Of a stretch of DNA of 57,490 nt, positions 1-8,022 are shown piece after piece. The stretch's first letter is position 1, and every line of letters starts with the position of its first letter. This stretch comes from Actinomycetota bacterium (GTDB taxonomy: Bacteria; Actinomycetota; Thermoleophilia; Solirubrobacterales; Solirubrobacteraceae). The notes under the pieces are model-generated. The model was not told where the DNA came from. It did no database searches and saw only the letters and a program-made list of their open reading frames with translations. Location: assembly GCA_009699865.1 (NCBI GenBank), contig WLNJ01000010.1, positions 1 through 57,490 on the forward strand. Direction: 5' to 3'. Position numbers and translations under genes: made by a program.

Positions 1-18
1 CCGGACGCGTGCCGTCGC

Positions 19-24
19 TATCCT
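19..24 (+). promoter_or_regulatory. Candidate -10 box for tRNA-Tyr
   Basis: TATCCT lies 18 bases upstream of the tRNA 5' end. It fits the actinobacterial TANNNT -10 consensus, and similar hexamers precede several genes in this window. No clear -35 fits in the few bases available before it, so this is a suggestion only. Confidence 0.35.
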
Positions 25-42
25 CCGATCTTCTTCAACCAC

Positions 43-124
43 GGGGGGATGTCCGAGTGGTTAAAGGAGACGGGCTGTAAACCCGTTGGCTCTGCCTACG
101 CAGGTTCGAATCCTGCTCCCCCCA
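43..124 (+). tRNA. tRNA-Tyr (anticodon GTA)
   Basis: A full class II cloverleaf can be folded by hand. The acceptor GGGGGGA (43-49) pairs with TCCCCCC (117-123), with discriminator A124. The anticodon stem ACGGG/CCCGT encloses the loop CTGTAAA with anticodon GTA at 77-79. A long variable arm follows, as expected for bacterial tRNA-Tyr, and the T arm is GCAGG-TTCGAAT-CCTGC. CCA is not encoded. The gene stands alone, with a secreted-protein gene about 100 bases downstream. Confidence 0.97.
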
Positions 125-228
125 CTGCCGTGCCCGAGTTCTAGCCCGCTAGACAGCCGTCAAGAGAGGCCGGGCTGGAACTTTTCGTGCGGTTGACTAG
201 CGCTGGGGTCATCAATAGTCTTTTCCCG

Positions 229-1566
229 ATGAAGACAAGATTCATCTGGCTGACGCTGACTGGCGCTCTGCTCCTTGCAGCGCCTGCGCAGGCCAAGGTG
301 CAGACGGTGACGATGAAGGCAGGCCCGTTCACCGTCGGCGGTTACGAAGTGGCGCTTCAAGGGCAGCATCTCCTCGTGGGCGCCCCGAAGGTTGACGGCT
401 ACATCACTCGCATGGAGACCGATGTGGTTGACGTCAAGACGGGGAAAACAGTCCCGATCAGTCGGATCATGCTGCACCACATCGTCTTCGCCAACCTCGG
501 CCCGAACTTCTCACATGTGAATACCCCAGAGCCCTTTTATGGCGATGGTGAGGAGCGAGCGAAAATGGACCTTCCGGCGGGCTACGGATACCCAATCACC
601 AAGAATGACGCTTGGGGTTGGGTCTGGATGCTGATGAACCACAAGCCGACGAGTGACAGCGTCTACATCCGTTACAAGATGGAGATAGTTACTGGCGAGA
701 CGCGCAAGTCTGTGATTCCCATGGTCTGGGACACATCCCATGGGCGACAGGCGCGCGTGTTTGACGTTCCGGGTGGCGGCGTGGCAGGTTCGCTTGACGT
801 GCGTACCGACACGCAGACGGCACCCGTGTCGGGCCGCCTTGTAGCCGGCTTAGGGCATGTTCACGGCGGCGCGTATGACCTGGCTCTCTCTGAGCCAGAC
901 TGCGGTGGTCGCACCATCTACCGGTCTTCCCCTACCTGGGGTCTTGCGTCGAATGCCTTCTACAAGGTTCGTCCTGTGCTGCACGAGCCGGGTCCAATCA
1001 ACATGACCCAGTTCAAGTCAGCCACAGGCATTCCCGTCAAGGCGGGTGAGCGACTGACAGCTACCTCGCGTTACGACAACGTGCGCCCACACACTCGGTC
1101 CATGGGTCTACTACTGGCCTACCTGTCGCCAGATTCCTCGGTCGCGGCGAATTGCGGCCGTCTTCCTAAGGACATCAAAGTTCTCAAGACGACGACTAAG
1201 GGGCGTTCGATTGCTCCTGTTGCTCGCATCAAAATCTATGACTGGAACGGGAGCTCAACTGCCAAGCAAGTGTTTGGTCCACCGGGGGCTATGGCAATTG
1301 CTCCTGGGAATGCTGCCGTCAGAGTCAAGGATTTTGCTTTCACAGCGGGGAATCTCTCAGTGCTAGTTGGATCCACAGTGACTTGGACATTCGACGATGC
1401 AGTCCGCCATAACGTGACGGTCGCGGATGGCCCCGAAGGATTTTCGTCGAACTGGCTTTCCGGCGGGGCCTCGTTCTCTAAGACGCTAACCAAGGCCGGT
1501 ACCTACACCTTCTTCTGCGAGCTGCACCCTGTGGGAATGGTGCAGCGAGTAGTTGTCCGCCCCTGA
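229..1566 (+). CDS. Secreted copper type II monooxygenase-like protein with C-terminal cupredoxin domain
   Basis: A 445-residue exported protein. The ATG at 229 is chosen over an upstream GTG at 187 because it directly opens a Sec signal peptide (MKTRF, a hydrophobic run, then AQA). The N-terminal two thirds carry a His-His pair (LHHIVF), an H-x-H site (GHVHGGAYDL) and a later segment, RSMGLLLAYLSP. These match in order the copper sites and beta topology of the peptidylglycine/dopamine monooxygenase (PHM/DBM) fold. The last 85 residues form a plastocyanin-like domain with ligands His (RHNV), then Cys, His and Met (CELHPVGM). Both the fusion and an extracytoplasmic oxidative role are inference; the substrate is unknown. 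The cupredoxin call is firm and the PHM-like call moderate. Confidence 0.75.
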   Translation: MKTRFIWLTLTGALLLAAPAQAKVQTVTMKAGPFTVGGYEVALQGQHLLVGAPKVDGYITRMETDVVDVKTGKTVPISRIMLHHIVFANLGPNFSHVNTPEPFYGDGEERAKMDLPAGYGYPITKNDAWGWVWMLMNHKPTSDSVYIRYKMEIVTGETRKSVIPMVWDTSHGRQARVFDVPGGGVAGSLDVRTDTQTAPVSGRLVAGLGHVHGGAYDLALSEPDCGGRTIYRSSPTWGLASNAFYKVRPVLHEPGPINMTQFKSATGIPVKAGERLTATSRYDNVRPHTRSMGLLLAYLSPDSSVAANCGRLPKDIKVLKTTTKGRSIAPVARIKIYDWNGSSTAKQVFGPPGAMAIAPGNAAVRVKDFAFTAGNLSVLVGSTVTWTFDDAVRHNVTVADGPEGFSSNWLSGGASFSKTLTKAGTYTFFCELHPVGMVQRVVVRP

Positions 1567-1631
1567 GTCGGGCCTAATGGCAGATCTCTAGTGGCGAGTT
1601 GTTTGCCCGGCTCGGTTACTCTCGAGTTTCA

Positions 1632-2288
1632 ATGAGCGCCACCCGCATGACAGTTGAGATCTGGTCTGATGTTGCTTGTCCGTTCTGCTGGATTGGCAAA
1701 CGCTCCTTTGACGAGGCTCTGTCTCGCTTCGAACACGCTGAGGAGACTGATGTCGTCTGGCGGTCCTACCAACTCGGTCCAGCAATGCCGCGCGACTACG
1801 ACGGTGACATCTATGACGTGCTCGCCTCCAAGTACGGGGGAACGCGTGATCAAGCAGTCGCAATGAACGGCCGGGTCAGGGAGATGGCCGATGGGATTGG
1901 ACTCGAGACCGACTTTGACGCGATCAAGCCAACCAACACACTTGATGCGCACCGGCTCGTGCACCACGCTCGCCGCAGCGGACTGGCCGACCAAACCAAG
2001 GAGAGGCTCTTTGCCGCCTACTTCCGCGATGGCAGCAATGTCAGTGACACGGGAGTGCTGCGCAGGACAGGCGCCGAGGTGGGACTTGACCCAACTGAGG
2101 TGGCGGAGATGCTCTCCAGTGGAGACTTCACCCAAGCCGTTGCTCTGGAGCAGGAGCAGGCCAATGACCTTGGTATTTCGGCGGTCCCAACCTTTGTCTT
2201 TGACCGCACATCCGCGGTACAGGGAGCGCAGTCCGCAGACTTGCTCCTTGACGCTCTCAATACAGCTTGGACCGCCCAGTCCCGCTGA
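1632..2288 (+). CDS. DsbA family (FrnE-like) thiol oxidoreductase
   Basis: A 218-residue thioredoxin-fold protein of the DsbA/FrnE family. The CPFC active site (Cys16 and Cys19) follows the first beta strand (VEIWSDVA), and the cis-proline loop is AVPTFVF near the C-terminus. An all-helical domain is inserted between them, as usual in FrnE-like and HCCA isomerase-like proteins. There is no signal peptide, so a cytoplasmic disulfide oxidoreductase or isomerase role is more likely than periplasmic folding. ATG 1632 is preferred to GTG/TTG-type starts upstream; ATG 1647 is a second possibility. The acyl-CoA dehydrogenase pair follows on the same strand after about 50 bases. Confidence 0.88.
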   Translation: MSATRMTVEIWSDVACPFCWIGKRSFDEALSRFEHAEETDVVWRSYQLGPAMPRDYDGDIYDVLASKYGGTRDQAVAMNGRVREMADGIGLETDFDAIKPTNTLDAHRLVHHARRSGLADQTKERLFAAYFRDGSNVSDTGVLRRTGAEVGLDPTEVAEMLSSGDFTQAVALEQEQANDLGISAVPTFVFDRTSAVQGAQSADLLLDALNTAWTAQSR

Positions 2289-2325
2289 GGGGCTGACGTC
2301 GCGGCGCGGCCACGATTATCTGGGG

Positions 2326-2331
2326 TAGGCT
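2326..2331 (+). promoter_or_regulatory. Candidate -10 box, near-leaderless acyl-CoA dehydrogenase promoter
   Basis: TAGGCT ends 9 bases before the ATG at 2341, and no Shine-Dalgarno sequence is present. With normal spacing, transcription would start 0-3 bases before the start codon. The call rests on the TANNNT pattern shared with other genes here. Confidence 0.4.
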
Positions 2332-2340
2332 CCGCAGGGT

Positions 2341-3477
2341 ATGGATCTCACGTTTTCAGAGGAGGAGACTGAATTCCGCGACGAGCTTCGCGCGTGGCTT
2401 GACGCCAACCACCCCGGCGAGGAACCGGTCGGAGATGAGAACGCAGAGTTCGCTTGGCGGGTTGAGTGGCAGCGACGCCTGAACGAGGGAGGCTGGGCCG
2501 GTGTTCATTGGCCTGTCGAGTACGGCGGCCGTGGCGCAACGTTGATGCAGTCCGCAATCTTCTTCGAGGAGCTGGGTCGGTCTCGCTCCCCACTGCCAGG
2601 TAACGGCCTCGGTCTGCTGCTCGCTGGTCCCACAATCATGGCGTGGGGTACTGATGAGCAGAAGGACCGCTACCTCAACCCAATTCTTTCGGCTGAGGAA
2701 ATCTGGTGCCAGGGCTTCAGCGAGCCTGAGGCTGGCTCCGACCTCGCATCGCTCAAGACCAAGGCGGTTCGCGATGGTGACGATTGGGTCATCAACGGTC
2801 AGAAGGTTTGGACCAGCGCAGCCCAGTGGAGCAAGTGGTGCATGCTCGTGGCCCGAACGGACTTTGATGCGCCGAAGCACAAGGGTCTCTCTTACTTCCT
2901 GATGGACATGGAGCAGGAAGGTGTTCAAGTTCGTCCGCTCAAGCAGATGACCGGTGGGTCCGAGTTCAACGAACTGTTCATTGAGGACGCACGGATTCCA
3001 CACGACAACCTTGTTGGTGGCGAAGGCAACGGCTGGATGGTCGCGTTGACCACGCTGATGAACGAGCGCTCCGGCCTTGCATTCTTCCTTCAAGTTCGCA
3101 CCCGTCAGCTGCTGGAAGACCTGTTCGGCTATGCCAACGAGAGCGGCAAGATCCACGACCCATGTGTTGCCGACAAGCTCGCTGGCTTCTACACCCGCGC
3201 CGAGGTTCTCCGTCTGACCGCCTACCGCGGACTCACCCAGATCGAGCGTTACGGACAGCCCGGCCCTGAAGGCGCGCTTACCAAGTGGATGTGGTCAAGC
3301 CTCAACCAGGATGTAACTCAGTACGCAGCTGATCTGATTGGGCCCGAGGCTGTCACCTCAGATTCCCATTGGTCGTACGAGTTGATGCGCGCCCGTGGCA
3401 ACACGATCGAGGGCGGCACCTCAGAGATCCTTAAGAACATCGTTGCTGAGCGCGTGCTCGGCCTGCCAAGGAAGTAG
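2341..3477 (+). CDS. Acyl-CoA dehydrogenase (FadE-like, probable catalytic subunit)
   Basis: A 378-residue FAD-dependent acyl-CoA dehydrogenase, which introduces the alpha-beta double bond in acyl-CoA during beta-oxidation. The family segments are present in order: the helical N-terminus with GWAGVHWP, the central beta domain with FSEPEAGSDLASL and NGQKVWTS, and the C-terminal helices ending in NTIEGGTSEILKNIVAERVLG. Glu242 (MNERSG) sits where the catalytic base of the actinobacterial FadE type is found. The next acyl-CoA dehydrogenase starts 5 bases after the stop, and such adjacent pairs in actinobacteria commonly form alpha2beta2 heterotetramers. This subunit looks catalytic because it keeps the base. 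Substrate (fatty acid, sterol side chain or other) cannot be read from sequence. Confidence 0.93.
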   Translation: MDLTFSEEETEFRDELRAWLDANHPGEEPVGDENAEFAWRVEWQRRLNEGGWAGVHWPVEYGGRGATLMQSAIFFEELGRSRSPLPGNGLGLLLAGPTIMAWGTDEQKDRYLNPILSAEEIWCQGFSEPEAGSDLASLKTKAVRDGDDWVINGQKVWTSAAQWSKWCMLVARTDFDAPKHKGLSYFLMDMEQEGVQVRPLKQMTGGSEFNELFIEDARIPHDNLVGGEGNGWMVALTTLMNERSGLAFFLQVRTRQLLEDLFGYANESGKIHDPCVADKLAGFYTRAEVLRLTAYRGLTQIERYGQPGPEGALTKWMWSSLNQDVTQYAADLIGPEAVTSDSHWSYELMRARGNTIEGGTSEILKNIVAERVLGLPRK

Positions 3478-3481
3478 CCCA

Positions 3482-4510
3482 ATGCGTTTCGGATTCGACG
3501 ACGACCAGATTGAAATCCAGCGCACGGCAACAGCCCTGCTTGAGGCGCGCTCTGCCTTGGACCGCGTACGCGAGAACGCTGAAGCTGGCACTGACGACAA
3601 TGGCCTTTGGACTGAACTGTCTGAACTCGGTTGGCCTGGCATTGCTATTTCGGAGGACTTTGGCGGCCAAGGCTTTGGTCTTGTTGAGCTGGCGATCCTG
3701 CTAGAGCAGGCTGGTCGCACGCTGGCAGCAGTCCCGCTGCTTTCAACTGCAACCGCTGCGCTGGCAATCCAAACTGCTGGTAGCGATGAGCAGAAGGAAC
3801 GTTGGCTTCCAAGCCTCGCCACCGGAGAGATCTCCGGTGCGATTGGCGTTGCTGTCAATGGTCGTTGCGAGGTTGCGGCATGTGCTCCGACTGCAGCAGT
3901 AGCAGTTCTCTTTGATGAGGAGGGCGGAGCGAGGCTTGTTGACCTTGCCGATGCTCTTGTCGAGCCTGTAGCCACGATTGACCCAACTCGCCGTTACAGC
4001 TCCATTGAAGGTCCTGGTGTTGAGCTTCCTGGTGACACTGACGCCGCCTTTGACCGTGCGATCAGCGCAATGTCAGCAGAGCTGACCGGTGTTGCCTCAC
4101 GGGCTACTGAGCTTGCCGTCGCGTATGTAAAGGAGCGCAAGCAGTTCGGCACTCCAGTTGGCGCGTACCAAGCTGTTGCTCACATGTGTGCGGGAATGCT
4201 GCTTGGTACTGAGAGCTCCCGCTCAGCTTCCTACCACGCTGCATGGGCTGCTGACGCTGACGAGTCCAAACTTTCCGAGGCCGCTGCTGTCGCGCATATC
4301 GCTTCAGTTGAGGGCGCACGCGATGTCACCTCAGCTTGCATCCAAGCTCATGGCGGGATTGGCTTCACATGGGAAGCTGACCCACACTGGTTCTACAAGC
4401 GCGCCCAGTTGGACGCACAGTTGCTTGGCGGTACCAGCGAGTCTCGCGCACGCTTGGCTGACAGCGTTGCCGACCGCGTTGGTGCGGCCGACGAAGCTGA
4501 CGAAGACTGA
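3482..4510 (+). CDS. Acyl-CoA dehydrogenase (probable partner subunit)
   Basis: A 342-residue protein of the acyl-CoA dehydrogenase fold, more divergent and shorter than its upstream partner. It has the N-terminal helical domain (ISEDFGGQGFGLVELAILLE), a reduced beta domain, and a conserved C-terminal helical core with ERKQFGTPVGAYQAVAH and QAHGGIGFTWEADPHWFYKRA. I do not see an NER-type catalytic Glu. This fits the non-catalytic or FAD-assembly half of a heterotetramer with the product of the preceding gene. The ATG at 3482, 4 bases after the upstream stop, is chosen; the open frame upstream overlaps the neighbour and is not used. The C-terminal tail is acidic. Confidence 0.9.
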   Translation: MRFGFDDDQIEIQRTATALLEARSALDRVRENAEAGTDDNGLWTELSELGWPGIAISEDFGGQGFGLVELAILLEQAGRTLAAVPLLSTATAALAIQTAGSDEQKERWLPSLATGEISGAIGVAVNGRCEVAACAPTAAVAVLFDEEGGARLVDLADALVEPVATIDPTRRYSSIEGPGVELPGDTDAAFDRAISAMSAELTGVASRATELAVAYVKERKQFGTPVGAYQAVAHMCAGMLLGTESSRSASYHAAWAADADESKLSEAAAVAHIASVEGARDVTSACIQAHGGIGFTWEADPHWFYKRAQLDAQLLGGTSESRARLADSVADRVGAADEADED

Positions 4511-4519
4511 CCTGACCGG

Positions 4520-5881
4520 TTAGACAGGCTCGGTGTGGACGACGACGCCGTCCAGTGACGGGTCCAGTTCCTGTGCGCGGGCTTCAACCCGGCTTGCCAG
4601 TGCGTGAGCGTCGGCAAGCAGCAAGTCTGCGCTGACGCCAATGGTCAGCATGGCAACAAGTCCACGGCTGGTCCTGCGGAGTTTGATGTCTTGCGGTTGG
4701 GTGCCGGCAACCTCAAGGGTGGCTTGGCGCAGGGCCGCGTCAGCAGCCGGCACGTCGTTGGCGTCCACGGCCTCGCCGTCGAACTCCTCGGCGAGAGGCT
4801 CAATGTGTGAGTGGACTACGGAGAGTTCGGGAACGGCGCCTAGGATTGCCTGCTCGGCACTGTCGGCAGCTTCGTGGGCGAGCTCTAGCGAGAGGTCGCG
4901 GGGGAGCTTGATGTGGAGTGAGAGCTCCAGTCGGTCTCCAACGCGAACAAGTTCAACATTGTGGACTTCGCGGATCTCGGGGATCGTTAGCGCGGCAGCG
5001 CTTGCCCGAGCCCGGGCGCTGGCACCATCCTCGTTTGGTTCGACATGCACGACCACGTCACCATCACCGAGGGCTTCCTCCACGGCTTCCTCAACAGCAT
5101 CGGCCATCGCATGGCCGGCTGCCAGCCCGGCGTCAGGTTCAACGGCAACAACTACATCCGCAAACGTTCGTCCTCCAGCAGACCTCATGCGCAGACGGCG
5201 AAGTTCAACACCGGGGCCAAGCTTGGCGATCGCCTCGCGGGCAAGGTCTTCAGCTCCTTCCGGCGTGCTGTCCATCAGGACGGAGATGTTCTGGCGCATC
5301 AGACGCGTCGCGGCGAGGACAACAATGCCGGCGACCACAAGGGCGGCAACCGAGTCAGCGCCCGGAGTGCCTCTTGACGCAAGGATCAGACCAAGCAGGA
5401 CAGCAATGGACCCGCCCATGTCCGCGGCGAAGTGGACCGCGTTTGCGTGGAGGGCAGCGCTGTGGTGTTTCTCGGCAGTTCGGTGGGAGGCAAATGTCCG
5501 GCTGAAGTCCACGACGATCACCACGCCGAGGACGGCGAATGTCCACCATTGGGTATTGAGCTCTGGTTGATCTCCTCCGGTCAGCCGGCCAATTGCTTCA
5601 ATGGCAATCACTGCGCTGGCTAAGAGAAGGAAGGTGCCTTCTGCCAATGCTGCAAGGTGCTCTGCCTTGTTGTGTCCAAATGGGTGAGTGTCGTCGGGGG
5701 GCTGCTCGCTAACCCCGACGGCGAAGAAGGTGAGCAGGGCCGCGACAAGGTCAGTGGCCGAGTGGGCTGCCTCAGCGAGCAGGCCGAGTGAGCCGGATGC
5801 AAGGCCAGCAACAAGCTTCAGCGCAACAAGCGCTGAGGCTGCGACGATTGACAGCAGGGCTGTTCGGCGGATCGCAGTCAC
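4520..5881 (-). CDS. Cation diffusion facilitator transporter with three C-terminal domains
   Basis: A proton-coupled divalent metal efflux transporter of the CDF family. The N-terminal membrane domain of about 200 residues has the TM2 site HSATD, the family signature HPFGHNKAEH after TM2, and the TM5 site HANAVHFAAD. His in place of Asp in TM2 suggests zinc-type selectivity. The rest is cytoplasmic and contains three successive dimerisation-like domains, each ending in a V-x-H-x-EP motif (VVVHVEPN, VVHSHIEPL, VVVHTEPV). Most CDF proteins have only one. The GTG at 5881 is chosen because it directly precedes the first helix (TAIRRTALL); an ATG at 5944 would overlap the divergent neighbour. Confidence 0.9.
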   Translation of the reverse strand: MTAIRRTALLSIVAASALVALKLVAGLASGSLGLLAEAAHSATDLVAALLTFFAVGVSEQPPDDTHPFGHNKAEHLAALAEGTFLLLASAVIAIEAIGRLTGGDQPELNTQWWTFAVLGVVIVVDFSRTFASHRTAEKHHSAALHANAVHFAADMGGSIAVLLGLILASRGTPGADSVAALVVAGIVVLAATRLMRQNISVLMDSTPEGAEDLAREAIAKLGPGVELRRLRMRSAGGRTFADVVVAVEPDAGLAAGHAMADAVEEAVEEALGDGDVVVHVEPNEDGASARARASAAALTIPEIREVHNVELVRVGDRLELSLHIKLPRDLSLELAHEAADSAEQAILGAVPELSVVHSHIEPLAEEFDGEAVDANDVPAADAALRQATLEVAGTQPQDIKLRRTSRGLVAMLTIGVSADLLLADAHALASRVEARAQELDPSLDGVVVHTEPV

Positions 5882-5910
5882 ATCTTCAGCGTACGCGATG
5901 GGGAAGGTTC

Positions 5911-5916
5911 TAATCT
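5911..5916 (+). promoter_or_regulatory. Candidate -10 box for divergent SDR-like gene
   Basis: TAATCT ends 10 bases before the ATG at 5927, with no ribosome-binding site between them. This again fits a leaderless or very short leader mRNA. It lies in the 45-base gap between the divergent transporter and SDR-like genes. Confidence 0.4.
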
Positions 5917-5926
5917 GGTGGGGCAG

Positions 5927-6724
5927 ATGCCCACCGCTTTTCACCTAATCGAATCCGTTGGCCCTGAGCGCGACCAGCTGGCGTCCCTAATGCAGGCTGA
6001 GGGCGTTGCGGTGAGCGTTTCCGCTCCGGCTGACGTTCCCCAGGTTCCCGCCTGCGATGCGGCTGTCTTTCTTGCCAACGAGGACCCACTTGCCCCAAGT
6101 GGCGTGCCGTCACCAGGCCAGGTTGAGGCTTGGGCTAATGCTGCTGCGAGGGTCGGCGCGCGCTTCGTACTCTGTTCAACAGTTCTCCTCTACGCAGATG
6201 GGGGTGAGACGGAACTGATGGCTAACGACCCTGAGCTGGACGCTGCTCCCCAACTGCAGGCGCTTGCAGATGCTGAGCTTGAGCTGTTTGGCTCCTCCGC
6301 TGAAATCCTGCTCCTCCGCCTTGGTTTGATTCTGGAAGCGGGCGGAACGGCGGCTGAAAGCCTTCGCCGTGGTCTTACCGCAAGGAGTTTGCTCAACCCG
6401 GAGGGGGAGGGCAGATTCGTTCCATTGCTAGACCGCGCGACGCTTGCCCACGCTCTCGTGTCAATAGCCCCAAGCGACTTGCATGGGGGCTGGGATTTGG
6501 TGGCCAGCGATGCTCCCCTAACCGAACTTCTCCACGCGGCAGCAACTCTGCTCACGGTCCCCGAACCGGAGGTCGCACCGCTTGAGAGTGCGATTGCCTC
6601 TGCTGGCACACACAACGGTTTGCGCTGGCTTGTCTCCCGAAGGGTCACCGGCCGCGATCTGCGCGAGACTGGAGCGGTGCAACCCCACGATTGGAACTTG
6701 ATTCTGAAGGAGGCACTCGCATGA
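5927..6724 (+). CDS. Degenerate NAD-dependent epimerase/dehydratase-like protein
   Basis: A 265-residue protein resembling extended short-chain dehydrogenases/epimerases. FVLCSTVLLYADGG occupies the position of the usual SS-x-x-VYG strand, and LLRLGLILEAGG and RFVPLLDRATLAHAL resemble the region after the active site in that family. The nucleotide-binding glycine motif is missing from the first strand (FHLIESVGPERD), and I cannot see a YxxxK pair. Cofactor binding may therefore be lost. Its stop overlaps the next start (ATGA), so the two genes are probably translationally coupled. The function is unknown. Confidence 0.6.
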   Translation: MPTAFHLIESVGPERDQLASLMQAEGVAVSVSAPADVPQVPACDAAVFLANEDPLAPSGVPSPGQVEAWANAAARVGARFVLCSTVLLYADGGETELMANDPELDAAPQLQALADAELELFGSSAEILLLRLGLILEAGGTAAESLRRGLTARSLLNPEGEGRFVPLLDRATLAHALVSIAPSDLHGGWDLVASDAPLTELLHAAATLLTVPEPEVAPLESAIASAGTHNGLRWLVSRRVTGRDLRETGAVQPHDWNLILKEALA

Positions 6725-6993
6725 GCGAGTCAATGTTCAGAACTGCGCCTGGAACAAAGCTGTCGCGCATTCTGCGCTGGACAGTCCCATTGCTCATGAT
6801 CCTCACCGGGTTGGGTGTGATGGCCTTTGGTGTTGGAGCTACGGCCACTGGGATTGGCGTGGCGCTGATTGGTGGTTCCGTTGTTGTTGTCTTTGCGGGT
6901 TGGTTCGGCCGTCTTGGCGATGACACTGAGCGGATCCGCGAACAGGCTGCGCGGGATGAGTTCCTTCGCACGGGCATCTGGCCAGAAGACTGA
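6721..6993 (+). CDS. Small two-helix membrane protein
   Basis: A 90-residue protein with two strongly hydrophobic segments, about residues 21-38 (VPLLMILTGLGVMAFGVG) and 42-60, followed by a charged cytoplasmic-looking tail with many Asp, Glu and Arg residues. The ATG overlaps the upstream stop as ATGA, which fixes the start and suggests translational coupling. I do not recognise a family. Co-expression with the SDR-like gene and the metallophosphatase is likely from spacing alone. Confidence 0.65.
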   Translation: MSESMFRTAPGTKLSRILRWTVPLLMILTGLGVMAFGVGATATGIGVALIGGSVVVVFAGWFGRLGDDTERIREQAARDEFLRTGIWPED

Positions 6994-7039
6994 ACAGCTG
7001 ATTACCAGTTCTTTGGAAGCCCGGCGCTACTTTCAACTG

Positions 7040-7978
7040 ATGGGACGGACAACAGCATTCGTGGTGGTGGCAGCAGTCGTTGTCGGCTGTGGCTATGGCG
7101 TTGCCCAACCGAAGGTCAGTGGGCAGGCTCAAGCAGCAGGCCCAAGCGCTGCCTCGCTGGGCCCCGTGACTGCCCGTGTGACTGCTGCTGGTGACATTGC
7201 CTGCGCTACCCCAGAGTCCACCAAGCCCGGGTGCCAAGCCGCTGATACCACCGCGCTGACCGAACGCCTCCACCCAGCAGCCGTCTTGGCGCTGGGGGAT
7301 CTTGTTTATGAGAGCGGCTCCATCGATGAGTTCACGAACGGCTACGCCCCAACATGGGGGCGCTTTAAGGCCAAGACCTTCGCGGTACCTGGCAACCACG
7401 AGTACAACACCGATGGCGCTGCCGGCTATCGCAGCTGGTGGGGTGCGACCGCCCTTCCATCCGGGACGACCTGGCACTCCAAGCGGATTGGTGGCTGGCT
7501 GATCTTGGGGTTGGACTCCAACTGTGGGGACAACGGCGGTTGTGGGCCCACATCACCACAAGGCCGCTGGTTGGCAGGCCAGCTGAAAGCTTCCCCACGC
7601 TGCGTCCTTGCTATCTGGCACCACCCACGCCGTTCGTCCGGGCCACACGGTGACAACAGCAGTACACAGCCACTCTGGGCAGCGCTTAGTGCCAAGCACG
7701 CTGACCTTGTCCTCAATGGGCACGACCACGACTACGAACGTTTCCAACCAATGAACGCAAACGCCAACCCGGCCAAGACTGGTTTGACCGAGGTTGTTGT
7801 TGGAACAGGTGGCAAGGAGCTCTACCCGTTCACCCACACGGCCACGGGCAGTGCCAAGCGCATCCAAGGCTTTGCCGGCGTTCTACTCCTCAGCCTCCGT
7901 CAGCGCGGTTGGTCATGGGCCTTCACCACAGTTGATGGCAAGGTCCGCGATAGCGGGTCGGCCGCGTGCCAAGTGTGA
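7040..7978 (+). CDS. Exported calcineurin-like metallophosphatase, possible lipoprotein
   Basis: A 312-residue metal-dependent phosphoesterase. The dinuclear-metal motifs are present in order: GDIAC (Asp), LALGDLVYESG (GD), VPGNHEY (GNHE), WHHPRR (His) and NGHDHDYER (GHDH). This pattern matches purple acid phosphatase-like members of the superfamily. The ATG at 7040 opens a signal sequence whose end, VVGC, fits a lipobox, so the protein is probably anchored outside the membrane. An alternative is a plain Sec signal cleaved near AQP. The substrate cannot be assigned. The gene lies 46 bases after the small membrane protein. Confidence 0.85.
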   Translation: MGRTTAFVVVAAVVVGCGYGVAQPKVSGQAQAAGPSAASLGPVTARVTAAGDIACATPESTKPGCQAADTTALTERLHPAAVLALGDLVYESGSIDEFTNGYAPTWGRFKAKTFAVPGNHEYNTDGAAGYRSWWGATALPSGTTWHSKRIGGWLILGLDSNCGDNGGCGPTSPQGRWLAGQLKASPRCVLAIWHHPRRSSGPHGDNSSTQPLWAALSAKHADLVLNGHDHDYERFQPMNANANPAKTGLTEVVVGTGGKELYPFTHTATGSAKRIQGFAGVLLLSLRQRGWSWAFTTVDGKVRDSGSAACQV

Positions 7979-8022
7979 GTTGACGCATTGTCAACTGCCC
8001 CCGGACCTGTCACTCTGGGCAG

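Noticed and set aside
4641-5570. 309-codon plus-strand open frame opposite the CDF transporter
   Set aside because: Ser/Ala/Thr/Arg-rich composition without domains. The minus-strand transporter is unmistakable.
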